Shown: positions 1 through 8,565, numbered from the stretch's first letter. The stretch: DNA of 64,000 nucleotides from Paenibacillus sp. LHD-38 (GCF_031157315.1 NZ_JAVIFU010000006.1:124001-188000); one strand, 5' to 3'. Notes: generated by a model not told the origin, from the sequence alone. Program-made: numbers and translations.

Positions 1-24
1 TTACAAGCAGGAAGGAATCCTACA

Positions 25-54
25 TTGAGTTGTAGGCCCCTTAACGTTTATAAT
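25..54 (+). promoter_or_regulatory. Probable sigma-A promoter of the ABC-F gene
   Basis: A TTGAGT element at 25-30 and a perfect TATAAT at 49-54 are separated by 18 bp. They lie 36 bp ahead of the preferred start codon of the ABC-F gene, a normal leader length. The assignment rests on matching the sigma-A consensus only. Confidence 0.5.
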
Positions 55-89
55 AATACGAGAATATTACAAAAGAAAAGGTGTCATTC

Positions 90-1646
90 ATGAGCATATT
101 AAACGTAGAACGACTAAGCCACGGCTTTGGAGACCGCGCGATCTTCAATGATGTATCCTTTCGCCTGCTGAAAGGCGAGCACATTGGGCTGATCGGCGCC
201 AACGGCGAGGGCAAGTCCACTTTCATGAACATTATTACAGGAAAGCTCCAGCCGGATGACGGCAAGGTTGAATGGTCCAAGCGCATGCGCGTCGGTTACC
301 TGGATCAGCACGCGGTGCTGAGCAAAGGATCAACGATCCGCGACGTGCTTAAGGGAGCCTTCCAATACCTGTTCGACATGGAGCAGGAGATGAACGATAT
401 GTACGGCCGGATGGGCGATGTCACGCCGGAGGAGCTGGAAAAGCTGCTTGAGGACGTGGGAACCATCCAGGATACGCTGACGAATCAGGATTTTTATTTG
501 ATCGATGCGAAGATCGAAGAAACGGCACGCGGCCTCGGACTTACCGATATTGGGCTGGACAAGGATGTTAACGATTTGAGCGGCGGACAGCGTACGAAGG
601 TACTGTTGGCGAAGCTGCTGCTCGAGAAACCGGACATCCTGCTTCTGGATGAGCCTACGAACTATTTGGATGAACAGCATATCGAATGGCTGAAGCGTTA
701 CCTGCAGGAATACGAGAATGCTTTTATTCTCATCTCGCATGATATTCCGTTCCTGAACAGCGTAATCAACTTGATTTACCATATGGAAAACCAAGAGTTA
801 AACCGCTATGTCGGCGACTACGAGTATTTCCAGCAGGTTCATGAAATGAAAAAGCAGCAGCTTGAATCCGCGTTTAAACGGCAGCAGCAGGAAATCGCTG
901 ATTTGAAGGACTTCGTTGCGCGCAACAAAGCCAGCGTGGCGACGCGGAACATGGCGATGTCCCGCCAGAAGAAGCTCGACAAGATGGAAGTTATCGAGAT
1001 TGCGAAGGAAAAGCCGAAGCCGCAGTTCAACTTCAAGGACGGAAGAACGTCCGGCAAGCTGATTTTCGAGACGAAGGACCTTGTAATCGGCTACGACAGC
1101 CCGTTGTCGCGTCCGCTTGATCTCCGTATGGAACGCGGACAGAAGATCGCGCTCGTCGGCGCGAACGGTATCGGTAAAACGACGCTGCTGCGCAGTATTT
1201 TGGGTGAAATCCAAGCGATTTCAGGAACGGTTCAACGCGGTGAGCACCAGCAGGTCGGCTATTTCCAACAGGAAATGAAAGAAACCAACTATAACACCTG
1301 TATTGAAGATGTGTGGAAGGAATTCCCGTCTTACTCTCAATTTGAAGTGCGCGCAGCGCTCGCAAAATGCGGCCTTACGACCAAGCATATTGAAAGCAAG
1401 ATCGCGGTGCTCAGCGGCGGCGAGAAGGCGAAGGTTCGCCTTTGCAAGCTGATCAACAGCGAGACGAATCTTCTTGTGCTCGATGAGCCGACAAACCACT
1501 TGGACGTAGATGCGAAGGACGAGCTGAAGCGCGCCCTTAAAGCGTACAAGGGCAGCATTCTACTCATTTCTCATGAACCGGAATTTTACCGTGATGTCGT
1601 GACAGATACATGGAACTGTGAATCCTGGACCACGAAGGTATTTTAA
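90..1646 (+). CDS. yfmM: ABC-F family ATPase, YfmM-like
   Basis: Soluble twin-cassette ATPase of the ABC-F type. These proteins act on the ribosome (translation-factor or resistance roles) and not as transporters; no membrane segments are visible. Each half has a Walker A (GANGEGKST near residue 36, GANGIGKTT near 355), an ABC signature (LSGGQ, LSGGE) and a Walker B followed by DEPTN, with a charged linker between the halves. The N-terminus and overall length (518 residues) closely match my memory of Bacillus subtilis YfmM. The ATG at 90 is preferred over the GTG at 81 because AAAGGTG at 77-83 then sits 6 nt upstream. It is monocistronic, closed by the terminator at 1663-1698. The exact ribosomal function of YfmM is not well established. 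Confidence 0.88.
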   Translation: MSILNVERLSHGFGDRAIFNDVSFRLLKGEHIGLIGANGEGKSTFMNIITGKLQPDDGKVEWSKRMRVGYLDQHAVLSKGSTIRDVLKGAFQYLFDMEQEMNDMYGRMGDVTPEELEKLLEDVGTIQDTLTNQDFYLIDAKIEETARGLGLTDIGLDKDVNDLSGGQRTKVLLAKLLLEKPDILLLDEPTNYLDEQHIEWLKRYLQEYENAFILISHDIPFLNSVINLIYHMENQELNRYVGDYEYFQQVHEMKKQQLESAFKRQQQEIADLKDFVARNKASVATRNMAMSRQKKLDKMEVIEIAKEKPKPQFNFKDGRTSGKLIFETKDLVIGYDSPLSRPLDLRMERGQKIALVGANGIGKTTLLRSILGEIQAISGTVQRGEHQQVGYFQQEMKETNYNTCIEDVWKEFPSYSQFEVRAALAKCGLTTKHIESKIAVLSGGEKAKVRLCKLINSETNLLVLDEPTNHLDVDAKDELKRALKAYKGSILLISHEPEFYRDVVTDTWNCESWTTKVF

Positions 1647-1662
1647 ACCGTCTTATCAAAAA

Positions 1663-1698
1663 CCTGTCTAATCGTTAAGGATTAGACAGGCTTTTTTT
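1663..1698 (+). terminator. Intrinsic terminator of the ABC-F gene
   Basis: A perfect 11-bp stem (CCTGTCTAATC pairing with GATTAGACAGG) with a 6-nt loop is followed by seven T residues. Repeat copy 1 begins immediately after the T-tract. Confidence 0.9.
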
Positions 1699-1701
1699 AA
1701 A

Positions 1702-1795
1702 TAAAATCAAGTGTACATTTTAATCATATAGGATGTTTAGATTACACCGCGAAACGAGCTTTTACGCTTAGGACGTCGGCCGCCGCCGTTACGCT
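1702..1795 (+). repeat. Dispersed ~95-bp hairpin repeat, copy 1 (divergent)
   Basis: This shares the core CACCGCGAAACGAGCTT and the flanking architecture with four other copies at 8184-8280, 13019-13112, 30480-30574 and 30575-30669. It is the most divergent copy: the left TATAAG motif is lost and the right arm reads GTCGGCCGCCGCCGTTACGC. The two halves of the core still form an imperfect inverted repeat. It starts directly behind an intrinsic terminator. Confidence 0.75.
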
Positions 1796-1837
1796 GTCCA
1801 ATTTCTATGGCGTAACAAAAGTTTATGGCCTAAGTAA

Positions 1838-2025
1838 TTAACGGGAGAAATGACCCCTAATTTCTCTTCGCAGGTATGACCGTTTTGTTTAACGGGAATT
1901 ACTCCATCTAATCTCAAGGTTACAGAGCAATTAGAGGCAATAAACGCTTATTAGCGGGAGTTACTCCAGTTAAACGATCAAATACAGTTGAATGAGCAGA
2001 ATTAGCAGGAGTAATTCCTGTAAAT
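1838..2025 (+). repeat. Four-unit palindromic repeat array
   Basis: Four ~23-bp units at about 1838-1860, 1888-1911, 1951-1973 and 2001-2025 follow the pattern TTARCGGGAnTTACTCCnnTTAA. Each is itself an imperfect palindrome, for example GGAGTAATTCC in the fourth unit. Unit starts are spaced about 51, 62 and 51 bp. Together with repeat copy 1 they fill most of the gap between 1699 and 2141, where no gene is visible. Their function is unknown; they could be small hairpin RNAs, protein-binding sites or remnants of mobile repeats. Confidence 0.65.
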
Positions 2026-2141
2026 AGCAATCGCTATAGACAGAACTATATTTTGATGGCCTAGAAAGGGCATGGTCTTTGGATGCGGGATGCAGCATGT
2101 CTGGTTATGAAGCAAAAATTGAGCAAATTGGGTGATATAGG

Positions 2142-3701
2142 ATGACTAATCGCGATCAGCAAATTTACCGTTTTAGTGAGGCGCCGATTTGGGAGCTGCA
2201 GCGTACCTATTTTGAAGAGCAGGGAATTGAGGCTTGGCAGCGGGAGGAAGTGCCGCAATACATTACGAGCAATCCAATCATTGCGACGGCCTATGCGGAG
2301 ATTATATTTGGATTTCTTCAGGATCGGGCGGCGCATGGGCATACTTCTGAGCCAGTAACGATTGTTGAGCTCGGTGCGGGATCAGGCCAGTTAGCATTTC
2401 ATGTATTGAAGGAGCTTGCCCTGCTGATTGATTTTGCAGGGATGAGCCTCCCGCCGTTACGTTATGTGATGAGTGATCTACCGGTCAAAAATATAACCTA
2501 TTGGCAGCAGCATCGCAGCCTAATGCCGTTTGTTCAGCAAGGCTTACTTGATTTTGCGCAGTTTGATGCGGTCAAGGATACTGAGCTGCATTTGACGGAA
2601 TCCGGCATAACGATAAGGCCGGGCGATTTGGAGCAGCCGCTGCTCATCGTCGCCAATTACTTTTTTGACAGCATCCCGCAAGAGCTGCTCTATGTCGATG
2701 AGAGCAAAATTTATGAATGCAGAGTATCCTTGCAGGTGGAGGCAGAAGATGCGGAGGAGAAGAACGGCCTTCTGACCGCTTCTGACAGGCTGGGAAAACT
2801 CGTGCCCGAATATCATTATCATCGAGCAGCCGAGTATGAGCAGGAATCGTATCCGTTCCGCGATGTTATTGAGCTGTACAAGCAGAAGCTTGAGGATTCG
2901 CATATTCTTTTCCCGGTAATCGGGCTGACTTGCCTGCAGCGGTTAGGGCAGCTTTCGCAAACGGGATTTGCGCTGCTCACCGCGGATAAAGGCGACCACC
3001 GTCTGGAAAACTGGGAATTTGCCGAGCCGCCAAAGCTCATTCATCACGGAAGCTTTTCATTAACGGCGAACTACCATGCCATTCAGCATACCTTTGAGCA
3101 AAAGGGTGCTTTAGTCTCCTTCACGGAGCATCACTATAAAAACCTGAATGTGGGCTGCATCCTTATGCTGCAAAATCCGCTTAGCTTTGTCCAAACGCGC
3201 TTAGCTTACCGCCGTTTTGTCGATCGTTTTGGGCCGGATGATTTTTTTAGCATAAAGCTTTGGTTTGATGAACATGTGGAGACGCTTGAGCTGTCCCAAA
3301 TCTTAGCCTTTTGGCGGCTTGCGCGTTATGATTCCCAGCTGTTCCTTCAAAGCGCCAAGCGTATTGACCTTCTGCTCCCGGATGGCGGAGAGGAAGAAGC
3401 AGAGGATTTGCGCCAAGGCATACATGCGATGTGGACTGGCTATTATCCGTTAAATGAGCAGCAGGACCTGGCACTGGCCTGCGCCATGCTGCTTTATCAG
3501 CTGGAGCTGTACGAGGATGGGCGAATCTTCTTTGAACGGTCGCTGGCCGATCATGAGGGGAATGCCGAAGTGTTCTACTTTATGGCAATTTGCTGCTATG
3601 AAACCGAGCAGGAGACGGCTGCATCGCATTATGCGCAGCTTGCTTTGGAGCTTGCTCCGGCGCATGAGGGAGCCGCATCGCTTCTAGCGCTTTTATCATG
3701 A
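2142..3701 (+). CDS. Class I SAM-dependent methyltransferase with TPR-like tail
   Basis: A 519-residue cytosolic protein. The SAM-binding motif I is clear at about residues 74-85 (VELGAGSGQLAF), followed by an acidic residue and MSDLP about 30 residues later. The layout resembles the MidA/COG1565-like class. The last ~90 residues (LALACAMLLYQLELYEDGRIFFERSL and on) have the helical periodicity of tetratricopeptide repeats, suggesting a protein partner or substrate. The start has GGGTGA about 8 nt upstream. It is isolated between repeats and a lipoprotein gene, so the context does not reveal its substrate. The methyltransferase fold is secure; the substrate is unknown. Confidence 0.75.
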   Translation: MTNRDQQIYRFSEAPIWELQRTYFEEQGIEAWQREEVPQYITSNPIIATAYAEIIFGFLQDRAAHGHTSEPVTIVELGAGSGQLAFHVLKELALLIDFAGMSLPPLRYVMSDLPVKNITYWQQHRSLMPFVQQGLLDFAQFDAVKDTELHLTESGITIRPGDLEQPLLIVANYFFDSIPQELLYVDESKIYECRVSLQVEAEDAEEKNGLLTASDRLGKLVPEYHYHRAAEYEQESYPFRDVIELYKQKLEDSHILFPVIGLTCLQRLGQLSQTGFALLTADKGDHRLENWEFAEPPKLIHHGSFSLTANYHAIQHTFEQKGALVSFTEHHYKNLNVGCILMLQNPLSFVQTRLAYRRFVDRFGPDDFFSIKLWFDEHVETLELSQILAFWRLARYDSQLFLQSAKRIDLLLPDGGEEEAEDLRQGIHAMWTGYYPLNEQQDLALACAMLLYQLELYEDGRIFFERSLADHEGNAEVFYFMAICCYETEQETAASHYAQLALELAPAHEGAASLLALLS

Positions 3702-3795
3702 AAAGTTAAAGGCCAGCCTGGGATTGCTGCTGCTGCGCGGCGATTGAAACCTATTCGCCATATCAAGCGTCTTAACAGGTAAAGGAGGGAATGTT

Positions 3796-4209
3796 TTGAA
3801 AAAAATGATGGTCATACTCGTCGCGGTTTGCTTCATGCTGACAGGTTGCTTGGACCGAGAGAAGCATCTTACGTTAGAGCAAATGCAAGGCATATTTGAA
3901 AAACATGAAATTCCTTTATCTGCGGCGAAAGGCGTACATCCGGATAATGTATTTATTAAGACTTTAAATAAGGTAAAGCCTGAGGCTTTTATGATTAATG
4001 AAGATCAATTGGTTAGTATTTATGTCTACAATTCTAGTAACGGCGTGAAGAAAGCCATAAAGGATTTCGAGAACAAAACAGCCGCGGCAGACGTAACCGC
4101 GCACAAGAAGTACCAGGTTGCGAATATTTTAATGATCTATGACGGGGTCGATGCAAGAGTGGATGAGGTAGTTCAAGAGATGAGAGCCCTCGTTGACGAC
4201 ACGGACTGA
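3796..4209 (+). CDS. Small lipoprotein of unknown function
   Basis: A 137-residue exported protein. The N-terminus is a short basic stretch, a hydrophobic core and the lipobox LTGC, with Cys18 as the expected lipidated residue. Initiation is at TTG, chosen because AAAGGAGGGA at 3781-3790 sits about 7 nt upstream. The mature part is small, soluble-looking and mixed alpha/beta; I do not recognise its family. It is the only gene between the methyltransferase and the terminator at 4288, so it may be transcribed alone or with the methyltransferase, whose stop lies 94 nt upstream. Confidence 0.75.
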   Translation: MKKMMVILVAVCFMLTGCLDREKHLTLEQMQGIFEKHEIPLSAAKGVHPDNVFIKTLNKVKPEAFMINEDQLVSIYVYNSSNGVKKAIKDFENKTAAADVTAHKKYQVANILMIYDGVDARVDEVVQEMRALVDDTD

Positions 4210-4287
4210 GCTTGCCGTTCCGCGTGCAGTGAATCGAGCCGGCTAGGCTCCTAGCTTGCTTTGTACAGAAATAAATGAAAAGAAATT

Positions 4288-4329
4288 GGCGGTGCAGGGG
4301 CTATTCCTGTACCGCCATTTTTCTTTTTT
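4288..4329 (+). terminator. Intrinsic terminator after the small lipoprotein gene
   Basis: GGCGGTGCAGG pairs with CCTGTACCGCC (one G-U pair) and is followed by ATTTTTCTTTTTT. Confidence 0.85.
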
Positions 4330-4352
4330 GCAAAAAATATTTAATTTAAATC

Positions 4353-4378
4353 AAACCTATCATTCCTCCGCAGCGTTA
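4353..4378 (+). promoter_or_regulatory. Candidate ECF-sigma promoter of the cupredoxin operon
   Basis: AAACC at 4353-4357 and CGTTA at 4374-4378 are separated by 16 bp. AAC-type -35 and CGT-type -10 elements at this spacing are typical of ECF sigma promoters, and an ECF sigma gene lies downstream in the same cluster. No good sigma-A -10 is obvious nearby. This is inference from motif and context. Confidence 0.3.
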
Positions 4379-4414
4379 TCTCTACATGAATAGACAATAA
4401 AGGAGGAATTATTA

Positions 4415-6016
4415 ATGCTTACACGATTTAAGAAACTGTTCTTGATTACTGCAATGTGCACGACAATCATTGCCGCTCCGCTTGGCACGGCGTCTGCGGA
4501 ATCGTCGCCTGGGATCAAGTCCGATGCCGATACGGCATTTGAGCTTGGACTGCTTATTGGAGACGGCCAGGGCGTGGATGCGGCCTATTTAAGTAAATCG
4601 TCAACGCGCTTGCAAGCTGCGATTATCTCGCTCCGCCTGAATGGGAATTTGAAGGAAGCACTTGCCTATACAGGCAAACCTAATTTTTCCGACGCTGCAC
4701 AAGTTAGCAAAGCCAATCAATCTGTTCTGGCTTACTTGAAGAGCAAACCGGAGCTAGGCTGGCAGGGAGCGGGCAACAATCGTTTTGAACCAAGCGCAGC
4801 GATCAGCTCTCAGCAATTTTACAAGGTGATATTAGAGAATCTCGGTTATAAATCCGGATCAGACTTTACATACCAACAATCGGAAACCTTCGCGGCCTCG
4901 CATGGCTTGAAAGAGATTGCCGGCAAGTCGTCGCTATTGAATTCACATCTAGCAACCTCTCTTGTCGAGGCGCTGTCTGCTGGTACGAAGGATGGCAAGC
5001 CGTTCTTTGATACGCTGCAAGCGAGCGGAGTCATTGCTTCCGGGTCTGCTTTGCCGCAGGGCGAGCGAATTGGTCTTGGGCAAAACGACAAGCTCGGCCA
5101 GTATTTTACGGATAAAAACGGGCGCGCGCTCTATTTCTTCACGAAGGATGCGGAGAATGTTAATTCTTGTCTAGGAGATTGCTTGAAGAACTGGCCGATC
5201 TATTACGATGCCAATCTGCAAATACCGGCTTGGCTGAATAAAGCAGACTTCGCCGTTATTACTCGGACTGACGGCGCGAAGCAGTTAACGTATAAAAATT
5301 GGCCGCTCTATTATTTTGTAAAGGATAGCAAGCCTGGCGATGTAACCGGTGAGGGCGTAGGGGGAGTATGGTTTGCGGCGAAGTCGGATTACGCGATTAT
5401 GCTTGGCACCTCGAAGGAAGCGGGCAACTATTTGACAGACGATTATGGCAGAGCACTTTATTATTTTGACAAGGATACATCTGGAAAAAGCGTTTGCGAA
5501 GGCGATTGCCTCGTCAATTGGCCTGCCTATTCATCATCAAGCGTTAGTGTCCCCTCTACAATCAAAGGAAGCGATATTGGAACCATTACCCGCTCGGATG
5601 GAAGCAAGCAAGCTTCATTCAAAGGGTTCCCGCTCTATTATTTTATAAAAGACAAAGCACATGGAGAATTGAATGGACAAGGTGTCAACGATGTCTGGTA
5701 TATCGTAGATCCAGCCAAATTTGATGGAACGACTGCATCGAAGCCGCCAGTCACACCGGTGGTTAAGACGTACAATATTGACATTAAAGAGTACTCCTTT
5801 GGCACGGGAGCTCTTACCGTGGAAGCAGGCTCCAAGGTTGTCTTCACTAACTACGACGAGATGAAGCATAATGCGGTTGCTTTGGATGGCTCCTTCACCA
5901 CGCCTTTGCTCGCTAAAGGCGAAACCTATACGGTAACTTTCGATAAGCCGGGCACTTATAATTATTTCTGCGAGCCGCACAAGTCTTTCATGACGGGTCA
6001 AATCATCGTAAAGTGA
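4415..6016 (+). CDS. Secreted protein with two PF03640-type repeats and a C-terminal cupredoxin domain
   Basis: A 533-residue exported protein with a signal peptide ending near TASA (residues 26-29). Residues ~40-170 contain degenerate SLH-like segments (GLLIGDGQ, NRFEPSAAIS). Two copies of the secreted repeat PF03640 (Lipoprotein_15/COG4315) follow at about 225-328 and 333-434, each with the GRALYYF start, paired cysteines (CxGDC) and PLYYF. The C-terminal ~80 residues are a plastocyanin-like cupredoxin with likely copper ligands His in MKHNA, Cys and His in FCEPH, and Met in FMTG. The start has AAAGGAGGAA upstream. The next gene encodes a second cupredoxin 10 nt downstream, so the two are co-transcribed. 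A role in extracytoplasmic electron transfer or copper handling is inference. Confidence 0.85.
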   Translation: MLTRFKKLFLITAMCTTIIAAPLGTASAESSPGIKSDADTAFELGLLIGDGQGVDAAYLSKSSTRLQAAIISLRLNGNLKEALAYTGKPNFSDAAQVSKANQSVLAYLKSKPELGWQGAGNNRFEPSAAISSQQFYKVILENLGYKSGSDFTYQQSETFAASHGLKEIAGKSSLLNSHLATSLVEALSAGTKDGKPFFDTLQASGVIASGSALPQGERIGLGQNDKLGQYFTDKNGRALYFFTKDAENVNSCLGDCLKNWPIYYDANLQIPAWLNKADFAVITRTDGAKQLTYKNWPLYYFVKDSKPGDVTGEGVGGVWFAAKSDYAIMLGTSKEAGNYLTDDYGRALYYFDKDTSGKSVCEGDCLVNWPAYSSSSVSVPSTIKGSDIGTITRSDGSKQASFKGFPLYYFIKDKAHGELNGQGVNDVWYIVDPAKFDGTTASKPPVTPVVKTYNIDIKEYSFGTGALTVEAGSKVVFTNYDEMKHNAVALDGSFTTPLLAKGETYTVTFDKPGTYNYFCEPHKSFMTGQIIVK

Positions 6017-6026
6017 GCGTGAAGAC

Positions 6027-6692
6027 ATGCGAAAAATAACTTATGGATGTTTGACGCTAATCCTGCTTCTCCTCTTCTTATCGGGCTGCGGAGCTCAGGA
6101 GGCAAACGAGGCTGCTGCCCGAAATACAACGGATGTGACAGCTGCTCCCGCAAGCTCTGAAGCTGCTGATGAGAATGCGCATGATGATGGCCATGGGGCG
6201 GAAAGTGCGACTCCAATCCCTAGTCCAACGGATGTAGTCACCCCCGAGCAGGAGCCGGTTGAAACGGAAGAGCCGAAGGAGACGGAAAAGGTTGAAGCAA
6301 CGCAGAAGCCGAAGCCGGCTGCAAAGGAGAAAGCGACAGAAGCGACTCCGAAGGCTACTGCGGCACAGCCTAAGCCAACACCTAAAACACCGGTCAAAAC
6401 GGAGGCGCCAATAAAAGACAAGCCTTCCGACGCAGTAACCGTTCATACGGTTGAGATTACGAACTTCGCCTTCTCACCGGAAAAGCTCGAAATCTCACAA
6501 GGCGATATCGTTACCTTTATCAATAAGGATGAAGTAAAACATTCTGCGACTGCTGATAATGGAGAATTCGATACGGAACTGCTTGCCCAGAATGAAAGCA
6601 TGAAGGTTACCTTCTCAGACGCAGGCGAGTTCGGCTACTATTGTATTCCCCATCCTGGCATGAGAGGGTCCATCGTAGTGAAGGGGAAATAA
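6027..6692 (+). CDS. Cupredoxin lipoprotein with long disordered linker
   Basis: A 221-residue lipoprotein: lipobox LSGC at ~18-21, then about 115 residues of Pro/Glu/Lys/Thr/Ala-rich linker, then a plastocyanin/azurin-like domain over the last ~80 residues. Type-1 copper ligands are visible as His in VKHSA, Cys and His in YCIPHPG, and Met in GMRG. The linker would let the copper domain reach through the cell wall from its lipid anchor. It starts 10 nt after the upstream cupredoxin gene, with only a weak ribosome binding site, so translational coupling is likely. Confidence 0.88.
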   Translation: MRKITYGCLTLILLLLFLSGCGAQEANEAAARNTTDVTAAPASSEAADENAHDDGHGAESATPIPSPTDVVTPEQEPVETEEPKETEKVEATQKPKPAAKEKATEATPKATAAQPKPTPKTPVKTEAPIKDKPSDAVTVHTVEITNFAFSPEKLEISQGDIVTFINKDEVKHSATADNGEFDTELLAQNESMKVTFSDAGEFGYYCIPHPGMRGSIVVKGK

Positions 6693-6713
6693 TTTATCTT
6701 TTATTAAAAAGAT

Positions 6714-6741
6714 CAGGAGCAGCTGTTTATAGCTGCTCCTG
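6714..6741 (+). terminator. Stem-loop after the cupredoxin pair
   Basis: CAGGAGCAGCT pairs with AGCTGCTCCTG around a 6-nt loop. The following T-tract is poor, so this may be a partial terminator or an RNA-stabilising hairpin, allowing some read-through into the sigma factor gene. Confidence 0.5.
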
Positions 6742-6791
6742 TTCCTGATAACATAAAGAAAATAACGAGCCTGTTGTGGAGGCGCAAATTG

Positions 6792-7361
6792 ATGCTTAAT
6801 CTTACCGATCAAGAACTCATGCAGCTAATTAGAAACGGTAAAAATAAAGCGCTGTCCGTTCTTTATGACCGGTACGGCGCTTTGGTGTATTCTTTCGCCA
6901 TCAAGGCGGTTCGGGATGAGCCAACCGCAAGAGATATTTCACAGGCGGTATTTATGCGTTTATGGACGACAGAATCGGAATATGACCCGGATAAGGGACG
7001 GTTTACAAGCTGGCTCCTTACCATTACCCGCAATATAACGATGGACCATATTCGCAAACAAAGAAGAGAAGCTTCCGGTCTTGTGCAACTAACAGAGGAA
7101 CGATTTAATGAATTGCCTGATCAATCGGGCCTATCACCCGAGGAGCATGTTGTCCGGCATTCCTTAAGGGAACAAATTCAGCAGGCATGCAAGCATTTAT
7201 CTAAATCACAGAAAACGCTGATCGAGCATTTTTATTGGCAGGGCTTTAGCTTAACAGAGCTGGCACAGCTGTATGATCAGCCGCTCGGAACGGTCAAAAA
7301 CAGACTTCATCAGACTTTAAAAATATTGCGAAGGCATCTTGCGGCTAAGGGGGATCTTTAA
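6792..7361 (+). CDS. ECF-type RNA polymerase sigma factor
   Basis: About 189 residues with sigma region 2 (YDRYGALVYSFA, then DISQAVFMRLW) and region 4 (LTELAQLYDQPLGTVKNRLH), the minimal ECF/SigK-like arrangement that partners RskA-type anti-sigma factors. The reading frame is open from TTG at 6774, but GGAGG at 6778-6782 falls inside that extension, so the ATG at 6792 (9 nt away) is the better start. Its stop codon directly abuts the anti-sigma start codon at 7362, implying translational coupling. It probably controls the neighbouring cupredoxin genes, but no regulon can be proven here. Confidence 0.88.
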   Translation: MLNLTDQELMQLIRNGKNKALSVLYDRYGALVYSFAIKAVRDEPTARDISQAVFMRLWTTESEYDPDKGRFTSWLLTITRNITMDHIRKQRREASGLVQLTEERFNELPDQSGLSPEEHVVRHSLREQIQQACKHLSKSQKTLIEHFYWQGFSLTELAQLYDQPLGTVKNRLHQTLKILRRHLAAKGDL

Positions 7362-8123
7362 ATGAATGACGACACATACAGCAGCGATTGCGATTTCATA
7401 CTCGATTATCTTTCTGGTGCTTGCTCCGAAGAGCAAAAGGAAGCATTCGAACGTCATTTGACTTATTGTGATTCTTGCAGGCAAGAGCTGGCCGAATTGC
7501 AGATCGTATGGGAGGAGCTTCCCTTGGACATGGAACGAATCGAACCTCCAGAGGATTTGAAGGAGCAAATAATGGCTGCTGCCAAAGCAGCGTCTAAACG
7601 TCATAAAGCACGAAGTGTAAGAAAGCTATGGAAGCCAGCAATTGGCGCAGCAGCGGCAGTGCTAATTTTTGTCAGCGGCTCGTTATGGGATAATCCTTTC
7701 ATTAAAAATAAGGATTCGCGGTTAGAAACCATCGAAAATGCTTTATTTGCTCCAGCATCCGAGATTGTCCAGATTATGATGCTAAAGGCGGAAGCCACGG
7801 AGAAAGAGCATGCTTATGGCGTCGCATGCATAGTTGACAATGGAAAGAGCAAGCAGTTTGTCGTCTATGTGTTCGGGGCTGAGGAAACAAAAAACGAGGA
7901 AGCTTATCAGGTTTGGCTTCTCCGAGAAGGCATTCGAACGAGCGCAGGCACGTTCCGCGTTGACGAGAAAGGGGTAGGGCTGCTCGCGATGGGAATAGAG
8001 TCGGAACAATTAACCTTTGACAGCATTGGTATAACCCTAGAGCCTGATGCGAAGGGGGATCAGCCGCGCGGGACTAAAGCTTTCGGAACGGATAACGAGG
8101 CTAATTCGGTAAATACACTATAG
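7362..8123 (+). CDS. RskA-family anti-sigma factor with zinc-finger-like N-terminus
   Basis: A 253-residue single-pass membrane anti-sigma factor. Residues ~11-42 form an anti-sigma zinc-binding segment (HLTYCDSC, i.e. Hx3CxxC). One transmembrane helix lies at ~92-108, and the extracytoplasmic part carries the RskA-type beta domain (YQVWLLREG, TSAGTFRVDEKG, GITLEP). It would sequester the upstream sigma factor at the membrane until an envelope signal releases it. The start codon follows the sigma stop with no gap. The adjacent extracytoplasmic cupredoxins make an envelope redox or copper signal attractive but unproven. Confidence 0.88.
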   Translation: MNDDTYSSDCDFILDYLSGACSEEQKEAFERHLTYCDSCRQELAELQIVWEELPLDMERIEPPEDLKEQIMAAAKAASKRHKARSVRKLWKPAIGAAAAVLIFVSGSLWDNPFIKNKDSRLETIENALFAPASEIVQIMMLKAEATEKEHAYGVACIVDNGKSKQFVVYVFGAEETKNEEAYQVWLLREGIRTSAGTFRVDEKGVGLLAMGIESEQLTFDSIGITLEPDAKGDQPRGTKAFGTDNEANSVNTL

Positions 8124-8137
8124 TTTTTGATGGAATG

Positions 8138-8179
8138 AGCTGTCTCACAAGGTTATCGGCCTTGTAGGACAGCTTTTTT
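8138..8179 (+). terminator. Intrinsic terminator of the sigma/anti-sigma operon
   Basis: AGCTGTCTCACAAGG pairs with CCTTGTAGGACAGCT (two mismatches) and is followed by six T residues. Repeat copy 2 starts a few bases later. Confidence 0.88.
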
Positions 8180-8183
8180 AAAA

Positions 8184-8280
8184 ATATAAGAAAGTATAAA
8201 TTTTAACCTTATACAATGCTTATATTTCATCGCGAAACGAGCTTCTGCCGCTAAAGACGGCGTCAGCCGTTTACGCTTGT
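8184..8280 (+). repeat. Dispersed ~95-bp hairpin repeat, copy 2
   Basis: It begins with TATAAGAAAGTATAAATTTT, contains the core CGCGAAACGAGCTTCTGCCG and ends CAGCCGTTTACGCTTG. It is nearly identical to copy 4. The arms GCGAAACGAGCTTCTGCCG and CGGCGTCAGCCGTTTACGC form an imperfect stem around CTAAAGA. It sits directly behind an intrinsic terminator. Confidence 0.9.
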
Positions 8281-8496
8281 TTGCGCGCAATCCGTTAACT
8301 GAGCATCTGGTGCCGTGATACCCAATTCGATAGCGTGCGGTGGGTTAAACTTGTAAGACTGGGAGCAAGGATAGGGTAGTTGCCGATCAAGCACGGGCAG
8401 AAGGACACGGGCCCTTTCCTAAGAAAGCGCGGATCAACGCGGGGGCCCCCCGTGAATACTGGACGTACGGCGAAAAAAGCGGCTGATCAATTGCAA
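8281..8496. other. Gene-free spacer, no recognised content
   Basis: About 215 bp between repeat copy 2 and the terminator hairpin of the minus-strand glycosidase gene. It is locally GC-rich around 8400-8460. No convincing coding frame, promoter or RNA was recognised. Confidence 0.5.
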
Positions 8497-8539
8497 ATAA
8501 AGACGAATACCTTGGGAAACCCTGGGTATTCGTCTTTAT
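8497..8539 (-). terminator. Terminator-like hairpin downstream of the minus-strand glycosidase
   Basis: ATAAAGACGAATACC pairs with GGTATTCGTCTTTAT, a 15-bp perfect stem lying 27 bp beyond the stop codon of the minus-strand gene. The T-tract in the minus direction is short. Confidence 0.7.
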
Positions 8540-8565
8540 GCTGCCTTTAGCGTAAATATTTGTCC

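Noticed and set aside
1838..2025. Possible CRISPR array
   Set aside because: Only four units, they are imperfect copies, the spacer length varies and no cas genes are present.
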